Shown piece after piece: positions 25,415-33,284 of a stretch of DNA of 44,922 nt (position 1 is its first letter; each line of letters starts with the position of its first letter). A program made the translations under genes and the position numbers. The stretch spans positions 1 to 44,922 of the forward strand of contig CAKRQU010000014.1 in assembly GCA_934394585.1 (NCBI GenBank), read 5' to 3'. The notes under the pieces are model-generated. The model ran no database searches and had not been told where the DNA came from. It was given only the letters and a program-made list of their open reading frames with translations. This DNA comes from an uncultured Eubacteriales bacterium (GTDB lineage: Bacteria; Bacillota; Clostridia; Oscillospirales; CAG-272).

Positions 25415-26149
25415 CTACAGCTGTTTTCTCAGCATAGCGAAAATCCTTTTTTCCTCGCGCGAAACCTTTACCTGAGTGAGCCCGAGTATCTGCGCCGTCT
25501 GCTGCTGCGAAAGCTCGCGGTAATAACGCAGAATTATTATGCTTTTGCTTTGCTCATCCAGCTTTGATATGGCTTCTTTCAGCGCCAGCTTGTCCGTGGC
25601 GCGCTCTATTTCGTTTTCGGAGCAGGGTGTTACCGATTCGAGCGTGGCACCGTCGTCATCATTTCCGAGCGTATCCTGAAGAGAACATACGGGACATACC
25701 GCATCCAGCGCATAAACTATATCTTCAGGCGCTATCCCGCATATATCGGAAAGCTCGCTTATTTTCGGCTCGCGGTCGTTTTCGGAAATGAATTTTTCCT
25801 TTGCACGCATTATTTCACTGCCGCGTTTTCTTATATCGCGGCTTACTTTTATTATTCCGTCGTCGCGCAGAAAGCGGCGTATTTCGCCGATTATCAGCGG
25901 CACGGCATAAGTGGAAAAAACCGTGCCGTAAGACGCATCAAAGCTTTTTGCCGCTTTCAGCATGCCTATCGAGCCTATCTGAACAAGATCTTCAAATTCC
26001 GCTCCTCTGCCGATAAATCGCTTTGCTATATTTTTTACCAGTCCCATATTCTGAGATATCAGACGTTCCATGGCGTCGCTGTCGCCTTTTTGCGCGAGCG
26101 CGATGAGCGAGGCGTTGTCACAATGGGATATTTCCTGCTTTCCGGGCAT
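25415..26149 (-). CDS. sigF: RNA polymerase sporulation sigma factor SigF (244 aa)
   Basis: Forespore-specific sigma factor, held inactive by SpoIIAB until SpoIIAA releases it. Region 2 includes FEDLVQIGSIGMLKAAKSFD (about 52-72) and the start of region 2.4 (FSTYAVPLIIGEIRRFLRDDG). Region 3 (about 115-150) and region 4 with a helix-turn-helix (QQQTAQILGLTQVKVSREEKR) complete the normal SigF/SigG layout; the SpoIIA gene order makes it SigF. GGAGAG lies before the ATG, 21 bp after spoIIAB. Confidence 0.95.
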   Translation of the reverse strand: MPGKQEISHCDNASLIALAQKGDSDAMERLISQNMGLVKNIAKRFIGRGAEFEDLVQIGSIGMLKAAKSFDASYGTVFSTYAVPLIIGEIRRFLRDDGIIKVSRDIRKRGSEIMRAKEKFISENDREPKISELSDICGIAPEDIVYALDAVCPVCSLQDTLGNDDDGATLESVTPCSENEIERATDKLALKEAISKLDEQSKSIIILRYYRELSQQQTAQILGLTQVKVSREEKRIFAMLRKQL

Positions 26150-26170
26150 AAAAATCTCTCCTTTTCGGGT

Positions 26171-26620
26171 TTATTTTATGTAATTCGCCTCGGAAAGCTT
26201 TTTTATGAAAGTGACTTTGGTGCCCACGCCCGGTTTTGACGAAACGAAAAGCCTGTCCGCAAAGCTTTCCATTATGGAAAAGCCCATGCCGCATCTGTCT
26301 TCATCGGGCGCTGTGGTGAAAAGCGGCATGCGCGCTTTTTTTACATCCTCTATTCCGCATCCGCGGTCGGAAATGACCAGTTTCAGCGTTCTGTCGCTGT
26401 AATATTCCGCCGAAAGAGTGATATATCCGCTTTTGTATTTATAAGCATGAACCACGCAGTTTGTCACGGCTTCACTTACGGCGCAGCGTATATCGGCGAG
26501 TTCCTCCACATCGGGATCGAGCGGGAGTATAAAACCCGATATTATATTGCGTGCGAGAGCTTCATTCTGTGAAACGGAAAGAAATGTGCATTTCAGTTTG
26601 TTTTCCGGTGTTTTTGCCAT
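26171..26620 (-). CDS. spoIIAB: Anti-sigma-F factor SpoIIAB (149 aa)
   Basis: GHKL-type ATPase and protein kinase. It binds and blocks SigF, and phosphorylates SpoIIAA. The N-box is SEAVTNCVVHAYK (about 48-60); the ATP lid motifs are DRGCGIED (about 88-95) and CGMGFSIMES (about 112-121). Length and order match Bacillus SpoIIAB. Its ribosome site GGAGG lies inside the end of spoIIAA and the genes are only one base apart, so translation is coupled, which fits the need for matched amounts. Confidence 0.95.
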   Translation of the reverse strand: MAKTPENKLKCTFLSVSQNEALARNIISGFILPLDPDVEELADIRCAVSEAVTNCVVHAYKYKSGYITLSAEYYSDRTLKLVISDRGCGIEDVKKARMPLFTTAPDEDRCGMGFSIMESFADRLFVSSKPGVGTKVTFIKKLSEANYIK

Positions 26621-26621
26621 T

Positions 26622-26951
26622 TTATTTTTCCTCCTTTTCCGGTTTTTCCGTTTTTATTTTGTCTGCCATGCCGGATATTTCCATCAGGCGCTCTATGCGC
26701 CTGCCCGGATTTTTCAGCGAAAGAGCACAGCCCAGTTCTGTCGCTTTTGTATATCTGCCGAGTATCAGTCCCAGACCCGAACTGTCCATAAATTCTATAT
26801 TTTTCAGATCGAGAATAAGCTTGCGCGGCATTTTTTCCGTCATCTCTGCGTCTATTTCCCCGCGGATTTCCGCCGCGAGATGATGATCCAGCTCGCCCGA
26901 CAATGTGACGGTGAGTATATTGTTTTCATAAGAAAATTCCGTATTTTTCAT
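26622..26951 (-). CDS. spoIIAA: Anti-sigma-F factor antagonist SpoIIAA (109 aa)
   Basis: STAS-domain protein that, when unphosphorylated, displaces SigF from SpoIIAB. The phosphorylated serine is Ser58 in FMDSSGLGL, the same number as in Bacillus subtilis. The fold is complete; the tail is charged (KTEKPEKEEK). GGAGG precedes the ATG. It is the first gene of the operon, and only 27 bp separate its start from a hairpin that terminates valS, so the operon promoter is not obvious. Confidence 0.93.
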   Translation of the reverse strand: MKNTEFSYENNILTVTLSGELDHHLAAEIRGEIDAEMTEKMPRKLILDLKNIEFMDSSGLGLILGRYTKATELGCALSLKNPGRRIERLMEISGMADKIKTEKPEKEEK

Positions 26952-26978
26952 TTTTTCCTCCTTTTCACGTCAAAATAA

Positions 26979-27012
26979 AAAACGGTATCCTCAAAAAAGA
27001 GTATACCGTTTT
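26979..27012 (-). terminator. Terminator of valS, symmetrical on both strands
   Basis: AAAACGGTAT pairs with ATACCGTTTT, with an inner CTC/GAG step and A6 loop. It has A/T-rich tails on both sides. It lies just before spoIIAA. Confidence 0.82.
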
Positions 27013-27058
27013 TTTTGCGCAAATGCAGTCGCATTTTAGTGTCGATATGAAATTTTAT

Positions 27059-29704
27059 TTATTTTTGGAATTTTACAAGCGAAGCTTCCACAGAGGTGAG
27101 CTTGTCGGCATAAGCGTCGCGCTTTTTCCTTTCGCCATCGATTACGGCGGCGGGAGCCTTGGAAACAAAACCTTCGTTTGCGAGCTTTTTGTCTATGCGC
27201 TCTATTTCGGAGAGGAGCTTTTCCTTTTCCGCTTTCAGTCTTGCCGTTTCTTTTTCGAAATCCACCATTTCCGCGAGAGGAATATAGATTATCGCCTTGT
27301 CGGAAATAATCTGAACACAGCCCTCGCCCGCAAATTCATCGGGATATTCCGCTTCGGAAGCGCCCGCGAGCTTTTCAAAGAAATAGGAGGTCTGCTTTCC
27401 GAAAGCTTCCTTTGCCGTGGAAACTATATACATTTTCGCTTTTTTGGACGGCGGAACATTCATTTCCGCGCGGCGGTTTCTTACCTGACGTATAGCCGCG
27501 ATCACGAGATCCATGGCTTCTTCATCAGCTTCAAAGGAGAGAGCCTCGTTATATTTCGGATAGCTTGCTATGACTATGCTTTCGCCCTCGTGCGGCAGAG
27601 CCTGCCATATTGTTTCCGTGATGAAAGGCATGAAAGGATGCAGCAGTTTCATCGATCTCGAAAGCGTATATGCGAGCACGCGGCAGGCGTTTTCGCAGTC
27701 GTGCGAGCCTTTGTCAAAAAGACGCGGCTTGATAAGCTCGATATACCAGTCGCAGAGCACGCTCCAGATAAATTCATAAAGCTTTGCCAGCGCTACGCCG
27801 AGCTCGTATTTTTCGAGATTTTCAGTAACTTCGGAAATGAGCTTTTCCAGAGTGGAAAGTATCCATTTGTCCTCGAGGCGGAGTTCATCTACGGGAGGGA
27901 GCGCCGTATCCGTGATGCTGTCGGGAATATTCATCAGGGCAAAACGGGAAGCATTCCATATTTTATTTGTGAAGTTTCTCGCCGATTCTATTTTCTCGTC
28001 GGAGAAACGCATATCATTGCCGGGGGAATTTCCCGTTATCAGCGCAAAGCGGAGCGCGTCCGCGCCGTATTTGTCGATTATCTCCATCGGGTCGATACCG
28101 TTGCCCAGCGATTTGGACATTTTTCTGCCCTGCGCGTCGCGTACCAGACCGTGGATAAATACATTTGTAAACGGCTTTTTGCCCGTGCATTCCAGACCCA
28201 TTGTTATCATTCTGGCAACCCAGAAGGGTATTATATCATATCCCGTGACGAGCGTGGAGGTGGGATAGAAATATTTGTAGTCCTCGCTTTCTTCATCGGG
28301 CCAGCCGAGCGTGGAAAAAGGCCAGAGCGCCGAGGAGAACCATGTATCGAGCACGTCCTCTTCCTGCGTGATGTGATGACCGCCGCATTTCGGGCATGTG
28401 GTGACATCTTTTTCGGAAACGGTCATTTCGCCGCAGTCGTCGCAGTAGTAAGCGGGAATTCTGTGGCCCCACCAGAGCTGACGTGAAATGCACCAGTCGC
28501 GTATGCCGTACATCCAGTTGAGATATATTTTCGAGAAACGGTCGGGAATATATCTGATATCGCCGTTTTCCACGGCGTCGATGGCGCCTTTTGCGAGGGG
28601 CTCCATTTTTACAAACCACTGCTTGGAGGCGAGCGGCTCCACTACGGTGCCGCAGCGGTAGCAGTGACCTACATTGTGCGTGCAGGGCTCTATTTTCACG
28701 AGATATCCGCCAGCTTCGAGATCGGAAACGATCTGCTTTCTTGCTTCAAAACGGTCGAGTCCGCAATATTTTCCGCCGTTTTCGTTTATCTTCGCTTCCT
28801 TATCGAAAACGGTTATCATTTCGAGATTATGACGTCTGCCCACTTCGAAATCGTTCGGGTCGTGGCAGGGTGTTATTTTCACGCAGCCCGTGCCGAATTC
28901 GCGATCCACGTATTCGTCGGCGACTATAGGTATCTCTCTTCCCACGAGCGGGAGTATGGCATATTTGCCCACGAGCGAAGCATAGCGTTCATCCTCGGGA
29001 TGAACGGCTATCGCGCTGTCGCCGAGCATTGTTTCGGGACGTGTGGTGGCTACGGTGATATATTCGCCATCGCTTCCTTTTACGGGATAGCGGATGTGCC
29101 AGAAAGCGCCCTCTTTATCCTTGTGTTCCACTTCGGCATCGGAGAGAGCCGTGGCGCAGTGCGGGCAGTAATTTATTATGCGGAGTCCGCGGTAAATCAG
29201 TCCTTTATTATAGAGCGAAACGAAATTTTTCTTTACTGCGGCGCTGAGCGTATCGTCCATGGTAAAGCGCAGGCGGCTCCAGTCGCAGGAGGAACCGAGC
29301 GCTTTCAGCTGGTCGATGATGCGGTTTCCGTATTTTTCTTTCCATTCCCATACGAGGGAGGTGAATTTTTCTCTGCCGAGATCGTAGCGGGAAAGCCCCT
29401 TTTCCTTGCGGAGATTTTCCTCCACTTTTATCTGCGTGGCTATTCCCGCGTGGTCCGTGCCGGGAACCCACAGCGTGCAGTAGCCCTGCATACGCTTGAA
29501 ACGAATGAGCGTATCCTGCAATGTTTCATCCAGGGCATGACCCATGTGCAATTGCCCTGTTACATTGGGAGGCGGAATAACTATAGTGAACGGCTGCTTG
29601 GTTTTGTCAGCCGTTGGAGTGAAATATCCGCGTTCGCACCAGCTTTTGTAAAGCGGCGCTTCCAGTGACGCGGGATTATATGTTTTGTCCAGTTCCTTTG
29701 CCAT
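27059..29704 (-). CDS. valS: Valyl-tRNA synthetase (881 aa)
   Basis: Class I synthetase that charges tRNA-Val. The HIGH box is HMGH at residues 53-56 and the KMSKS loop starts at Lys528. Between them is the editing (CP1) domain with TTRPETMLGD (about 219), and Cys-rich zinc knuckles (YCPHC, HCYRCG, CDDCGE, CPKCGG). A C-terminal coiled coil (about 815-881, DFEKETARLKAEKEKLLSEI) is the usual tRNA-binding arm. AAGGAA precedes the ATG. It follows a lipid-kinase gene by 50 bp, probably on the same transcript; no T-box leader fits in that gap. Confidence 0.97.
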   Translation of the reverse strand: MAKELDKTYNPASLEAPLYKSWCERGYFTPTADKTKQPFTIVIPPPNVTGQLHMGHALDETLQDTLIRFKRMQGYCTLWVPGTDHAGIATQIKVEENLRKEKGLSRYDLGREKFTSLVWEWKEKYGNRIIDQLKALGSSCDWSRLRFTMDDTLSAAVKKNFVSLYNKGLIYRGLRIINYCPHCATALSDAEVEHKDKEGAFWHIRYPVKGSDGEYITVATTRPETMLGDSAIAVHPEDERYASLVGKYAILPLVGREIPIVADEYVDREFGTGCVKITPCHDPNDFEVGRRHNLEMITVFDKEAKINENGGKYCGLDRFEARKQIVSDLEAGGYLVKIEPCTHNVGHCYRCGTVVEPLASKQWFVKMEPLAKGAIDAVENGDIRYIPDRFSKIYLNWMYGIRDWCISRQLWWGHRIPAYYCDDCGEMTVSEKDVTTCPKCGGHHITQEEDVLDTWFSSALWPFSTLGWPDEESEDYKYFYPTSTLVTGYDIIPFWVARMITMGLECTGKKPFTNVFIHGLVRDAQGRKMSKSLGNGIDPMEIIDKYGADALRFALITGNSPGNDMRFSDEKIESARNFTNKIWNASRFALMNIPDSITDTALPPVDELRLEDKWILSTLEKLISEVTENLEKYELGVALAKLYEFIWSVLCDWYIELIKPRLFDKGSHDCENACRVLAYTLSRSMKLLHPFMPFITETIWQALPHEGESIVIASYPKYNEALSFEADEEAMDLVIAAIRQVRNRRAEMNVPPSKKAKMYIVSTAKEAFGKQTSYFFEKLAGASEAEYPDEFAGEGCVQIISDKAIIYIPLAEMVDFEKETARLKAEKEKLLSEIERIDKKLANEGFVSKAPAAVIDGERKKRDAYADKLTSVEASLVKFQK

Positions 29705-29754
29705 TTTATGTTCCTTACCTTTCGGATTTTTTTATATTGTCGTTTTGCCGTTGC

Positions 29755-30726
29755 TTATACCGGAATTTCCTCGTCGCAGACCAGACCTTCCTTTGTGCTG
29801 CCCGAAACGTAGCCCGCGCCGCGCGGTATCACGAAATTCAGTGCATCGGGGACAATCTCCGCCGTTATATGGCGGAAAGGGAATATCTCGCCGTCCACAC
29901 ATGCGGCGGTGGCGACATCGGTGCTTATCTCTATTTTTCTGCATTTTCTGTACTTTATAAAAGGAAATTTGTCGAGTTTTTCGACGTGCGTACCCTTTTT
30001 GTAGTCAGCCACGGCTTTTATGAAATCGGTTTTCGTAGCTTCGGTTATCATGCAGAGATCTATCAGCCCGTCATCTATGTACGCTTTCGGCATGGAATTG
30101 AAGCCGCCGCCGTAATAGCCGCCGTTTCCCATGGCTATCAGCGTGAAATTATGCTCTGTGAAAGGTCCGTCGTCGATGGCTATTTTCAGAGTTTTTCCGA
30201 ATTTTCCGAAAAATTTCGAAAAAAGCGCCACGTAATAAGCAAATTTTCCGGGGATGAGCGCATTCTTTTTCAGCTCGTCTGTTTTCTGCACGACTTCACA
30301 GTCAAGACCGATATTGGCTACGTTTATGCAATACCTGCCGTTTATTTTCAGCAGGTCGATTTTTTTGGGCGTACCGAGTATCTGATTCTTTATATTGAGA
30401 AAATTTTCGTTTCCGGTGAAATTGCGTATAAAATCGTTTCCTGTGCCCGTAGGCACGACTCCGACCTGCGCTCCGGAAAAACCGACGGCACCGTTTACGG
30501 CTTCATAGAGCGTGCCGTCGCCGCCGCAGGCGTAAAAACGCAGATCTTCATTCGGATGCTTTTCACATACCGATTTTACATAATCGGTGGCGTCACCGGT
30601 AGTTGTCGTATTGTAGATTTTATAGTCTATACCCAGTTCTTCGGAAGCAAATCTTATTTTCGTCAGCAGAGAGGGGAGATATTTTCCCTTGCCTGCCTCC
30701 GGATTTACTATAAAATAATGTTTCAT
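29755..30726 (-). CDS. Diacylglycerol/lipid kinase family protein (YegS/DgkB type), 323 aa
   Basis: The N-terminal catalytic domain begins FIVNPEAGKG and has the nucleotide-binding GGDGT at residues 68-72, followed by GVVPTGTGNDF. The C-terminal beta domain includes GNGGYYGGGF and DGLIDL. Soluble members phosphorylate diacylglycerol or related lipids and act in phospholipid recycling; the substrate is not certain. It is the first gene of a two-gene unit with valS, behind a consensus promoter. Confidence 0.9.
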   Translation of the reverse strand: MKHYFIVNPEAGKGKYLPSLLTKIRFASEELGIDYKIYNTTTTGDATDYVKSVCEKHPNEDLRFYACGGDGTLYEAVNGAVGFSGAQVGVVPTGTGNDFIRNFTGNENFLNIKNQILGTPKKIDLLKINGRYCINVANIGLDCEVVQKTDELKKNALIPGKFAYYVALFSKFFGKFGKTLKIAIDDGPFTEHNFTLIAMGNGGYYGGGFNSMPKAYIDDGLIDLCMITEATKTDFIKAVADYKKGTHVEKLDKFPFIKYRKCRKIEISTDVATAACVDGEIFPFRHITAEIVPDALNFVIPRGAGYVSGSTKEGLVCDEEIPV

Positions 30727-30788
30727 TATTCAAAATCCTGCCTGTTTTTATTATTTTTATACTGTATAAAATCCCATAATAATATTTA

Positions 30789-30817
30789 ATTATATCAGTA
30801 TATACGGTTTATGTCAA
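30789..30817 (-). promoter_or_regulatory. Consensus sigma-A promoter of the lipid kinase-valS unit
   Basis: On the minus strand TTGACA (30817-30812), 17-bp spacer, TATAAT (30794-30789): an exact consensus pair. It lies between spmB and the kinase gene. Confidence 0.92.
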
Positions 30818-30829
30818 GTATCAATTTTT

Positions 30830-31354
30830 TCATCGGCAAAAAAGCAGACGGCATACGAGCGATGAAAAGAAAATGCAGAATATCATCGTGAGAAATGCGG
30901 CGGGCAGAGTATGTCGGGTTTTCTTTACGCCGACCGCGCCGAAATATACCGCGGCAATATACAGCACGGTATCGCCCGAGCCGGCTATGACGGAAGCCAC
31001 GCGGGAAGCAAAGCTGTCTGCGCCGCATCTTTTGTATATATCCGCGAGGACCGCGCTCGAGGCGCTTCCAGAAACGGGGCGCGTGAGTATGAGCGGCAGT
31101 ATATCCGCGGGGATGCCGATTTTTGTCGCGAACGGCGAGAGCAGACGCGAAATGAAATCCGCGGCGCCCGATGCCGAAAACATGGATACCGCGACGAGAA
31201 GCGCCGTCAGCGTGGGCAAAAGTTTTACGCAGGTGGAAAGCCCCTCCCGCGCGCCGGAGAGAAAATCGTCAAAATCGGCTTTTCTTGAAAATGTCAGCAG
31301 TGCGCAGACAAAAAGCATTACGCACGGCATGGCGAGCGATGAAATAAATTTCAT
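30830..31354 (-). CDS. spmB: Spore maturation protein SpmB (174 aa)
   Basis: Small membrane protein needed, with SpmA, for spore core dehydration. It is of the nucleoside-transporter gate type: hydrophobic helices at both ends and the conserved central stretch LPLILTRPVSGSASSAVLAD. The open frame reaches 31441, but the ATG at 31354 (MKFISSLAMP) forms an ATGA overlap with the spmA stop and matches the length of the Bacillus protein (178 aa). No terminator is seen after it; the next promoter starts within 20 bp. Confidence 0.9.
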   Translation of the reverse strand: MKFISSLAMPCVMLFVCALLTFSRKADFDDFLSGAREGLSTCVKLLPTLTALLVAVSMFSASGAADFISRLLSPFATKIGIPADILPLILTRPVSGSASSAVLADIYKRCGADSFASRVASVIAGSGDTVLYIAAVYFGAVGVKKTRHTLPAAFLTMIFCIFFSSLVCRLLFCR

Positions 31355-31938
31355 TTTGCGCCCGCTTTCTTCGGAAAAAAGAAACGCAACCCCCGCGAAA
31401 AGAAAACCGAAACTATCATACATACTCCGGAGCAGATCCATACCGCGCCTATTATATCAAAAGGATTCTGCGAGCCAGCCGCCTGTCGCAGGGCAATCAC
31501 CGTGGACGGCATAAAGGAAAAAGCCGATGTATTCATCACGACAAATGTCACCATATCGTCGCTTGCTTCGTTCCCGCCGTCCGAGAGAGCTTCCATGGCT
31601 TTTATACCGAAAGGCGTGGCGGCATTACCCATGCCGAGCATATTCGCGCTGATATTTGCCGCCAGTGCCGAGCGTGCGGCGGGATTACCATAGCTTTGCG
31701 GAAAAGCTATGCGCAAAAATGGCGATATTATCCGCGCGAGAATTTCATTTACGCCGCATTTCTGCATTACGCGCATCACGGCACACCACAGTGCCATCAT
31801 CCCCGCGAGCGATAATGTGAGCGTTACCGCGGCGCCCGCACCTTCCACTATTGCCGCGGAAAGTGCTCCCGTACTGCCCGTAATGACAGAAAAAGCGAAG
31901 GAAATCGCGCAAATTACACAAAATGTTGCTTTAAGAAT
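31351..31938 (-). CDS. spmA: Spore maturation protein SpmA, apparently with an ATT start (195 aa)
   Basis: Membrane partner of SpmB, with GLGNAATPxGIKAMEx-type motif present as MGNAATPFGIKAME. The first ordinary start codon in the frame is a GTG at 31848, but that would remove the first 30 residues, which align well with the N-terminus of Bacillus SpmA (compare TLTLSLAGMMALWCAVMRVM and the preceding helix). Upstream of 31848 the frame stays open to a TAA 18 bases before the ATT at 31938-31936. That ATT has AGGTG seven bases before it. Starting there gives 195 residues against 196 in Bacillus. Confidence 0.85.
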   Translation of the reverse strand: MLKATFCVICAISFAFSVITGSTGALSAAIVEGAGAAVTLTLSLAGMMALWCAVMRVMQKCGVNEILARIISPFLRIAFPQSYGNPAARSALAANISANMLGMGNAATPFGIKAMEALSDGGNEASDDMVTFVVMNTSAFSFMPSTVIALRQAAGSQNPFDIIGAVWICSGVCMIVSVFFSRGLRFFFPKKAGAK

Positions 31939-31999
31939 GATAAAACACCTGCCTTATATAGAAAAATTTGAAAAAAATGTAAATATTCGGGAAAAAACA

Positions 32000-32028
32000 T
32001 TGACGAGAGAATAAAATTGTGATATTAT
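32000..32028 (+). promoter_or_regulatory. Sigma-A promoter of the AbrB-like gene
   Basis: TTGACG (32000-32005), 17-bp spacer, TATTAT (32023-32028); start site near 32035, with GGAGGAAG at 32049-32056 as ribosome site. Confidence 0.8.
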
Positions 32029-32061
32029 GACAGTACAATAAAAACTGCGGAGGAAGTCAAA

Positions 32062-32301
32062 GTGAAACCAACAGGAATTGTAAGACGTGTGGACGAGGTA
32101 GGCAGAATAGTTCTTCCTATGGAAATACGAAAAACCCTGAATATCGACATAAAGGATCCGGTGGAAATTTTTGTGGATTCCAATCAGATCATTCTGCGCA
32201 AATACGAGCCTGCTTGTATTTTCTGCGGCAGTGCTGATGATGTGCGCATTTTCAGGGGCAGAATAGTTTGTAAAAACTGCGTAGAAGAGCTTTCAAAATA
32301 A
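32062..32301 (+). CDS. AbrB/SpoVT-type regulator with C-terminal zinc knuckle (79 aa)
   Basis: The swapped-hairpin DNA-binding domain fills residues 1-50 (KPTGIVRRVDEVGRIVLPME), very like Bacillus AbrB, a repressor of transition-state and sporulation genes. After it, the Bacillus multimerisation domain is replaced by a short CIFCG...CKNC segment that could hold one zinc ion, as in many clostridial homologues. The start is GTG, placed correctly behind GGAGGAAG. It has its own promoter and terminator and is divergent from spmA. Confidence 0.88.
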   Translation: MKPTGIVRRVDEVGRIVLPMEIRKTLNIDIKDPVEIFVDSNQIILRKYEPACIFCGSADDVRIFRGRIVCKNCVEELSK

Positions 32302-32342
32302 TTATATTTTCCGAAGACATATTTTATTACATATTAAGAAGC

Positions 32343-32374
32343 AAAAGGGCTGTGCGTTCTGCACAGCCCTTTTT
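32343..32374 (+). terminator. Intrinsic terminator of the AbrB-like gene
   Basis: Perfect 13-bp stem AAAAGGGCTGTGC / GCACAGCCCTTTT around GTTCT, ending in T5. Confidence 0.95.
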
Positions 32375-32384
32375 GACGGAGATA

Positions 32385-32560
32385 GGGAGATTTTCTTTTC
32401 CCATGAAAAGCAGGAAAAAGAAGCGGGCGACGTCCACGGGCGACCGCAGTCGCCCGCCTTCTTCTTTTTCCGAAAAGAAACAAGTGCGCGACTGCCGCCC
32501 GCTTCTTTTCCAGTGCTTTTCGTGCGAAGAAAAGTCGCCCCTCTTGACGCAAAGAAAAAA
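32385..32560 (-). repeat. Solitary inverted copy of the GC-rich repeat arm
   Basis: From about 32430 to 32516 the sequence is nearly the reverse complement of the arm before copy 3 (39790-39870), including CGGGCGAC-CGCA-GTCGCCCG at 32437-32456. A short forward-type piece (AAAAAGAAGCGGGCGAC) stands just before it. The ~513-bp element itself is absent. It fills the space between two convergent genes. Confidence 0.75.
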
Positions 32561-32581
32561 AAGAAACCCGCGATTGCGGGC
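32555..32581 (-). terminator. Intrinsic terminator of the sigma/anti-sigma unit
   Basis: On the minus strand GCCCGC-AATC-GCGGGT followed by TTC and a long T-tract, 14 bases after the stop codon at 32595. Confidence 0.82.
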
Positions 32582-32594
32582 TTCCCGAAATTTT

Positions 32595-33284
32595 TCAGTC
32601 TATGAAATTTACCACTGCTCTGTCAGCGTCTTCCCTCGGCACGAAAATGATGTAATAATCCGTGGCTTCATCGCATTCGGCAGAGGTCACCGCAGGCTTT
32701 AATGTGAAACTGTAGGCGCCGTTTTCCACGCCGTTATATATCAGTCCGCTGCAGGTTTTGCAATCTTCTCCACCTACGCGCAGTACTATGAGGGCTGTTT
32801 TCGAAAAATCCGCTTTGCTTGCCGCCGCATCTGCTTTATCGAGATAATCCAGCCCGCTTTTTTCGATATTCGAAATAAAAGATGAATATTTACGGAAATC
32901 CTCCGCGCTTTTCAGCACTGTGTATTCGTTTTCAAGACAATTGTATGTTCTGATGCAGAAATAAACATTGCCGCTGAAAATTTCTTCGTCCATTACCTCG
33001 GCTGTGGTCACAGTAGTGGGTACTGTCATATCTATTCCGCGGTAAGGAACGACGGAATTGTCATCATCGATGCACATACGCATTATTCTTCCCTTGGGCA
33101 TTTCGTTCTGCGGATTTTCTCCGATATCGAAAATACCGTTTATTCCCATTATCGCGACGGTAAATGCCAGAAAAAGACAGCATGCCGCCGTGGAAATCGC
33201 TCTGCGTATCATCGCCGCCCGTTTCACTTTGTATTTCTCGGCTTTTTCGAATACATATTCGGAAAATTCCTTATTTGTTTTCAT
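32595..33284 (-). CDS. Membrane protein paired with ECF sigma factor, likely anti-sigma factor (229 aa)
   Basis: Residues 1-28 are a basic cytoplasmic region, 29-50 a single transmembrane helix, and 51-229 an extracytoplasmic domain with no family I recognise. The start codon lies 14 bp inside the end of the sigma gene, with GGAGGG before it, so the two are translated together. The short N-terminus lacks the HxxxCxxC zinc motif of classic anti-sigma factors. The outer domain has cysteines (CIRTYNC near 115, DCKTC near 180) that could form disulfides. Role as anti-sigma or sensor is inferred from position and topology. Confidence 0.6.
   Translation of the reverse strand: MKTNKEFSEYVFEKAEKYKVKRAAMIRRAISTAACCLFLAFTVAIMGINGIFDIGENPQNEMPKGRIMRMCIDDDNSVVPYRGIDMTVPTTVTTAEVMDEEIFSGNVYFCIRTYNCLENEYTVLKSAEDFRKYSSFISNIEKSGLDYLDKADAAASKADFSKTALIVLRVGGEDCKTCSGLIYNGVENGAYSFTLKPAVTSAECDEATDYYIIFVPREDADRAVVNFID

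Noticed and set aside
26952..27060. Sigma-H promoter of the spoIIA operon
   Set aside because: AGGATA is present in the hairpin on the minus strand, but no GAAT box at the required distance.
29705..29754. T-box leader for valS
   Set aside because: The gap to the upstream kinase gene is 50 bp and holds no T-box sequence or stem I structure.
31954..32061. Sigma-E promoter of spmA
   Set aside because: GAATATT fits a -35 on the minus strand, but the -10 region does not fit.
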